64,000 nucleotides of DNA, taken from contig NZ_JAKCPW010000006.1 of the NCBI RefSeq assembly GCF_021440085.1, forward strand, positions 186,001 through 250,000, given 5' to 3'. Below are positions 60,059-64,000 of the stretch, piece by piece (the first letter of the stretch is position 1; every line of letters starts with the position of its first letter). The position numbers and the translations under genes are program-made. Source of the stretch: Dyadobacter sp. CY261 (GTDB taxonomy: Bacteria > Bacteroidota > Bacteroidia > Cytophagales > Spirosomataceae). Under the pieces are notes generated by a model, which did not search any database, was not told the DNA's origin, and worked only from the letters and a program-made list of their open reading frames with translations.

Positions 60059-60442
60059 ATGAACAATTTTATGACAAACGACGATAGGAAGTTGCATTCA
60101 TGGATTAGCCAATCGACGGTGAATATGGTCAACGACCATTCAAATGCCATCATTGTGGGATTTCTAGAATCTGGGATCGGGAATTTTCTGAATGTACCTG
60201 CTGCAATGGTTATGCAGTTGACACACCAGACAACGAAGAAACGGCTTTGCACAAAGGGAGGATGGAACATTTCAACCGGAACTATCATGGCAATCAACAA
60301 CAATAACGTTCGCGACGAAAACCCCTTTTCCAAGGAAGAACCAAATGGTTCGGCTCGTCCCCCCAAACTGAACGAACATGATTATCAACTCCTATTCGGT
60401 CCACGACGCACTTGGCGCTACCACACATTAAATTGGAAGTGA
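60059..60442 (+). CDS. Probable small protein of the element, unknown function
   Basis: A 127-residue frame from ATG 60059 (or 60017/60071). The first half is mixed helical with a hydrophobic stretch (NAIIVGFLESGIGNFLNVPAAMVMQLT); the second is Asn-rich then basic (IMAINNNNVRDENPF; GPRRTWRYHTLNWK). No motif is recognised. The frame stays open upstream only because it overlaps the small gene at 59803, so its true start is unsure. Confidence 0.4.
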   Translation: MNNFMTNDDRKLHSWISQSTVNMVNDHSNAIIVGFLESGIGNFLNVPAAMVMQLTHQTTKKRLCTKGGWNISTGTIMAINNNNVRDENPFSKEEPNGSARPPKLNEHDYQLLFGPRRTWRYHTLNWK

Positions 60443-60523
60443 CTGATAAGAGCATTGAGTCATACCTTGACTTAAAACAAGAACTACTGCTGGTAAAATC
60501 CGTCAGAAAATGCAACAAAACGC

Positions 60524-60805
60524 ATGAACGTCATCACTATCACCGAAGAGGCTTTTTTCGAATTGGTTGAGCAAGTCGTAAGAAGGTTGCAAGGCCAGGA
60601 AAACACAACGAAGCCGAGATGGATTTCAGATACCGAGGCAATGGAGCTTTTAGGTATAAAATCAAAATCCACCTTGCAACAATTTAGAGACTCGGGATCT
60701 ATCACATTTTCGAAGGTTCGCCACAAGGTGATTCTGTATGATCGCCAGTCGATCGAACACTATATAAGCCGCCAAGCACACAATGCATTCAACAATGGAA
60801 GATAG
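60524..60805 (+). CDS. Helix-turn-helix DNA-binding protein (excisionase/MerR-like)
   Basis: A 93-residue protein with a winged-helix type HTH_17 domain: WISDTEAMELLGIKSKSTLQQFRDSGSITFSKVRHKVILYDRQSIEHYI over residues about 33-82. The first 30 residues are helical (EEAFFELVEQVVRRLQ). Such proteins in Bacteroidota elements act as excisionases or as regulators of mobilisation. Its end overlaps the next frame by 23 bases (or 11 if that gene starts at 60795). Confidence 0.82.
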   Translation: MNVITITEEAFFELVEQVVRRLQGQENTTKPRWISDTEAMELLGIKSKSTLQQFRDSGSITFSKVRHKVILYDRQSIEHYISRQAHNAFNNGR

Positions 60806-61064
60806 CCAGACATCCGAAGCAGAATACATCCGCCGTTTCAACGACGGTTACATCCTTGCGAAAACAATGGACAAACTTTCAGCCGAATTGTCAAAAAGCA
60901 AAAGCCAAAGTCCGGCATTCCTGGCAATGCAAGACGGAAGAAATCAATATCTGTCGGAAAAGCAGCGGGAAAAACTGCCCATGTGGTTGAAAAAGGATTC
61001 CACCCAGCTGAAAACAAGATCATTTGCACGCGATAAGGGAAAATCAAATGATCCTGAACGCTGA
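60795..61064 (+). CDS. Small helical protein of the element
   Basis: An 89-residue protein from ATG 60795 (an earlier ATG at 60783 is possible). The motif EYIRRFNDGYILAK near the start and AMQDGRNQY in the middle recall small proteins I have seen beside Bacteroidota mobile-element genes; that is memory, not a search. No domain with known function. It overlaps both neighbours, so the three genes 60524-61708 are translationally linked. Confidence 0.6.
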   Translation: MEDSQTSEAEYIRRFNDGYILAKTMDKLSAELSKSKSQSPAFLAMQDGRNQYLSEKQREKLPMWLKKDSTQLKTRSFARDKGKSNDPER

Positions 61065-61708
61065 TGGCAACGAAAGACGACGTATCGAAGGAAGCAGCAT
61101 TTCCCGAGGGATATGAACATTTCGGAGAAGTGGCCCGTTTTACGGCTTCGCGCCTCAGAGAGGTTGAAAAGAAAATTAGGGAAATTCCGGTTGAAGAGCC
61201 GAAACAAACCTCGCACCGACTACGCTTTGATCCGCCAGGCCTGGGTCGTGAACTTCGAAAATGGCAGAATGCGAACTCACGAAAATTGCTGGAAACCCAC
61301 AAAGAAGAAATTGATCAGCAAGCAATGGCGAAGATGGAAAAGGATTTCCTGACGGAGGGAATCGATCCAGAAACAGCAGCAAAAATCCGCACGGCCACTA
61401 TTGATACACATCATCCGAACATTTTCAGGGAGATGAACGAAAAAGAACTGGCGGCAAGTCGCCATGCCCAGAAAGATCTCAACCATTCTCAAAATTACAT
61501 GCGTACGCTGTTGGAGAAAAGTCGTGATAAACCCAGACTTGCAGGGAAAGAGAAAGCGAACATAAATCCGAAAGTCCATGCGCCGGTAAGCTTACCGCGG
61601 GCCTTGTTTTCGCAACAAGTTCCAACAGTAAAATTTCAAAACCAATCAGTACGTAGCGAGGGAGGTGGAAATGCGAAACCGAAGTTAAAACAACCGAATA
61701 GAGAGTGA
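61064..61708 (+). CDS. Hydrophilic protein of the element, unknown function
   Basis: A 214-residue, highly charged and largely helical protein (about residues 20-150), with a basic, probably disordered tail (GGGNAKPKLKQPNRE). Its ATG shares one base with the upstream stop (TGATG), so translation is coupled. No membrane segment or signal. A DNA-binding or mobilisation accessory role is possible from the charge and position only. Confidence 0.65.
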   Translation: MATKDDVSKEAAFPEGYEHFGEVARFTASRLREVEKKIREIPVEEPKQTSHRLRFDPPGLGRELRKWQNANSRKLLETHKEEIDQQAMAKMEKDFLTEGIDPETAAKIRTATIDTHHPNIFREMNEKELAASRHAQKDLNHSQNYMRTLLEKSRDKPRLAGKEKANINPKVHAPVSLPRALFSQQVPTVKFQNQSVRSEGGGNAKPKLKQPNRE

Positions 61709-61795
61709 CACGATCACAGGAGTTGTCTTTTTACTGGACAACCCATTTTTACTGTGATATCATTTTGAATCACACACTTTCAGGGGAACACTGGA

Positions 61796-62434
61796 ATGCC
61801 TCAGGAAAATGTTATAACAGTTACTTCCGTTGGCTCTCTACGTCGCGTAAATCGGGAAACTGCCCTTCTTCAAAATTTTCGCTGGAACGATCTGATTGTT
61901 GCCGCAACAATTCTGCCCGAACTTGCCGAAGACGCAAAATGTGAAATTGAACACTATTTGGGCTATCTGCCAGCAGAACATGTCACAATGCCATTTGAAC
62001 CCTACCTCCGTGCACTAATTCACAACTTCAAAAGTGGCGTATTGCACCTTGACCAATACAATTGCCTGGCAGAGGACCATATCAGATTGATCCGTAATGA
62101 AGAAGTAAAATACAATCTCATCAATGACTATGATGCCAGCCTGTACGAACTCTATGAGCGTGACTACCAGCCCTACGGTCAGATGGCACGTCAGCGTATC
62201 ATAGATATTCTTGGGTATGAGCCACAGCTGAAAGCATCCCTTTTTGCGGAAATGTATCTGCGAAAAATAATGAGTACTGACCAAGTGATTATGCCGACAG
62301 ACGCGCTAACCTCCCTTGATTTTAAGCTAATTGGCCTGATTCGATATCGGGAAATTCTCCTAACACAAGGTAAGAGCGCTGCCGACAACTGGCCTGTCCT
62401 ACGCAACGATACATTTTGTGAAAGACAATCCTAA
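61796..62434 (+). CDS. Protein of unknown function upstream of the coupling ATPase
   Basis: A 212-residue protein, soluble and mostly helical, fairly rich in Tyr and Leu (YLGYLPAEHVTMPFEPYLRALIHNF; YDASLYELYERDYQPYGQMARQRIIDILGYEPQ). No catalytic motif is recognised. It lies 94 bases before the coupling protein gene on the same strand and so may work with it. Confidence 0.65.
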   Translation: MPQENVITVTSVGSLRRVNRETALLQNFRWNDLIVAATILPELAEDAKCEIEHYLGYLPAEHVTMPFEPYLRALIHNFKSGVLHLDQYNCLAEDHIRLIRNEEVKYNLINDYDASLYELYERDYQPYGQMARQRIIDILGYEPQLKASLFAEMYLRKIMSTDQVIMPTDALTSLDFKLIGLIRYREILLTQGKSAADNWPVLRNDTFCERQS

Positions 62435-62528
62435 GTAAAGCGGGTGATCTACCTCACTGTGTTTAAGGCATGCCGATATCGTGACTATTATTAATCAGAG
62501 TGCATTCAGTTCATTTTAAAATTTACGA

Positions 62529-64000
62529 ATGAAACCTTACGATTTGAATACGCCAATCCTGGAATTTGCCTCACGCAACCAAAATAGCGTTTGGACTGTG
62601 CGACAGGCTGTTGAGGGAGTCCAGATCTTCGGTGGAATTGGATCGGGTAAGACCTCAGGGTCGGGACGGAAGCTGGCCTTGAAATATCTGATTGCCGGCT
62701 TTGGTGGACTGGTATTGACGGCCAAACCAGACGAGAAGCGTCTTTGGAAAGAATACTGCAGCCTGACCGGACGATCGGCAGATTTATTAGTTATTGAACC
62801 TGGTGGACGCCATTCGTTCGACTTCCTGAATTACATCTCGTCCCGTGACGGCGCTGCTAATCCAATCACTGACAATATTGTAGACGTTTTGAAAACTGTC
62901 ATTCGGGCAAGTCAAACCATAAGTAGCGGTAAAAGCGATGATGCATTTTGGGAAACCGCATTGGACATGCTCATCTTTAATGTTATTGACCTTTGCCAGC
63001 TTGCCTACGGAAAAGTCTCGTTTCAATTAATGTACGAGATCGTCCTTTCTATCCCTAAAACGGGGGACGATAACCAGGAAGAGACAATTTTACCCGACCA
63101 GAGCCTTTCAGAGCAGATTTTCAATGGCTATAGAGTAGCGCTGGAAAAGGCAAAAAACAACGTTCTCGAACAGATTAATCAGTGGAAGTCCTCTTTTTCA
63201 GCGGAAGAAGTAGATATGATTTGGGAAAGACCTGACTTCGACTCGCTTTTGACAACCGCCGTTCCGGATGTGCGATTGTACGGGTTCGTCGAGCAATTTT
63301 TTAACGACACCTTTATCCCCCTCAGCGAAAAGACCCGGTCAATCATTGACTTCTCGTTCACGGGCTTTCTTTTTCGGATGCTACGTGAACCAATTCACTC
63401 AATGTTTTGCAGCCGGGAATCCACGGTTACGCCAGAAGATAGTTTGACCGGCAAAATCATCTTACTGAACCTACCGGTAAAAACTTATCAAAAAATTGGG
63501 CGCGATTGTCAGATCATGTTTAAATACATCTGGCAACAAGCTATGGAAAAGCGAAATATAGTTGAAAACGAGCTGCCTGTTTTTCTTTGGGCTGACGAAG
63601 CACAATCATTCCTCCACGAACATGATGCCGATTTTCAAGCCACGGCACGAAGTAGTCGAATAGCAACTGTTTACATTTCTCAAAACCTGCCCAACTACCA
63701 CGCGTGTATGGGTGGAGAAAAGTCTGAATATAAAGTCAAATCATTTTTGGGAACGCTGGCGACAAAAATATTTCACGCCAACGCTGATATCGACACAAAC
63801 CGGTACGCCTCCGAATTAATCGGGGACACATATTTCGAAGACCAATCGGAGAGTGTGACTATCTCTAAGGACTTTTCACAGACACGGGGAAAATCTTTTA
63901 AGCTTGAAAGGGCGGTGCGACCGGAGGCCTTCGTGTCATTGCGAACGGGTGGCCCTGCAAACAACTTTGGCACCGAGGCTTACCTTCACCGGCAAGGCGA
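62529..64000 (+). CDS. TraG/VirD4-like conjugative coupling ATPase, 3' end outside window
   Basis: The frame from ATG 62529 is open to the last base, giving 490 residues. Walker A is FGGIGSGKTSGSG at about residues 34-46; Walker B is FLWADEAQSFL near 351-360; a late motif VSLRTGGPANNFGTEAY is typical of TraG/TraD/VirD4 proteins. The role would be to bring DNA to a type IV secretion channel. Unusually, the Walker A lies only about 40 residues from the start and there is no N-terminal membrane helix, which normal coupling proteins have. The missing part is probably the extreme C-terminus. Confidence 0.82.
   Translation, partial: MKPYDLNTPILEFASRNQNSVWTVRQAVEGVQIFGGIGSGKTSGSGRKLALKYLIAGFGGLVLTAKPDEKRLWKEYCSLTGRSADLLVIEPGGRHSFDFLNYISSRDGAANPITDNIVDVLKTVIRASQTISSGKSDDAFWETALDMLIFNVIDLCQLAYGKVSFQLMYEIVLSIPKTGDDNQEETILPDQSLSEQIFNGYRVALEKAKNNVLEQINQWKSSFSAEEVDMIWERPDFDSLLTTAVPDVRLYGFVEQFFNDTFIPLSEKTRSIIDFSFTGFLFRMLREPIHSMFCSRESTVTPEDSLTGKIILLNLPVKTYQKIGRDCQIMFKYIWQQAMEKRNIVENELPVFLWADEAQSFLHEHDADFQATARSSRIATVYISQNLPNYHACMGGEKSEYKVKSFLGTLATKIFHANADIDTNRYASELIGDTYFEDQSESVTISKDFSQTRGKSFKLERAVRPEAFVSLRTGGPANNFGTEAYLHRQG

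Larger units (their letters stand above)
57376..64000 (+). mobile_element. Left part of an integrated mobile element (continues past window)
   Basis: The boundary is the tRNA-Val fragment. Inside are an integrase pointing inwards, a divergent control region, several short genes of unknown function, a HTH protein and a coupling-protein ATPase. These gene types are accessory, in contrast to the housekeeping genes to the left. The right end is not in the window, so size and class (conjugative or only mobilisable) are unknown. Confidence 0.8.

Noticed and set aside
1..64000. CRISPR array, rRNA genes or insertion sequences
   Set aside because: No regularly spaced identical repeats with spacers, no rRNA stretches and no transposase frame were seen.

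Overview
The window looks like chromosome of a Bacteroidota bacterium, most likely order Cytophagales and probably near Dyadobacter/Spirosoma (an inference from gene content, without a database search). The signs are secreted proteins with type IX secretion tails, repeated upstream boxes of the form TAnnTTTG (the Bacteroidota -7 element) in place of -10/-35 boxes, few Shine-Dalgarno sequences, a short NuoG, an ExbB-ExbD-ExbD-TonB operon, BatD, and a CTnDOT-type integrase.

Layout. 0-5.3 kb: two tandem SGNH (sialate O-acetylesterase-like) secreted paralogues, the first cut by the window edge. 5.4-13.5 kb: complex I operon nuoABCDEFGHIJ, closed by strong terminators before K, L, M and N. 13.6-23.9 kb: glycine dehydrogenase, a metallophosphoesterase, YqgE, a gamma-carbonic-anhydrase-like protein, a lipoprotein pair, a Xre regulator, DedA and an ABC-F protein. 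24-29.5 kb: a SUMF1-fold protein with a Tat-exported Gfo/Idh/MocA oxidoreductase, chorismate synthase and BatD. 29.6-35.5 kb: one minus-strand operon exbB-exbD-exbD-tonB-small membrane protein-PstS-like protein-TPR protein. 36.2-45.6 kb: housekeeping genes (gatC, omega-amidase, def, ruvX, recJ, lptB, recO, a long PurF-like amidotransferase) and a very short Cys-rich protein gene. 45.7-48.4 kb: a second complex I fragment (I-J-K) whose NuoI carries a long repetitive Pro/Lys tail. 48.4-57.3 kb: a thioredoxin-like protein, an exopolysaccharide-type trio (GT4, heparinase-II/III-like, bi-domain dehydrogenase), another Gfo/Idh/MocA enzyme and a lipoprotein thioredoxin.

From about 57.38 kb to the right edge lies the left end of an integrated mobile element. 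It starts at a 46-nt 3' fragment of a tRNA-Val(TAC) gene, followed by a tyrosine integrase, a divergent regulatory region with repeats, several small unknown genes, a HTH protein, and a TraG/VirD4-like coupling ATPase that runs off the window and has no N-terminal membrane segment. No relaxase or mating-pore gene is visible. This element is the most likely place for something undescribed; the split complex I genes are the most unusual housekeeping feature.
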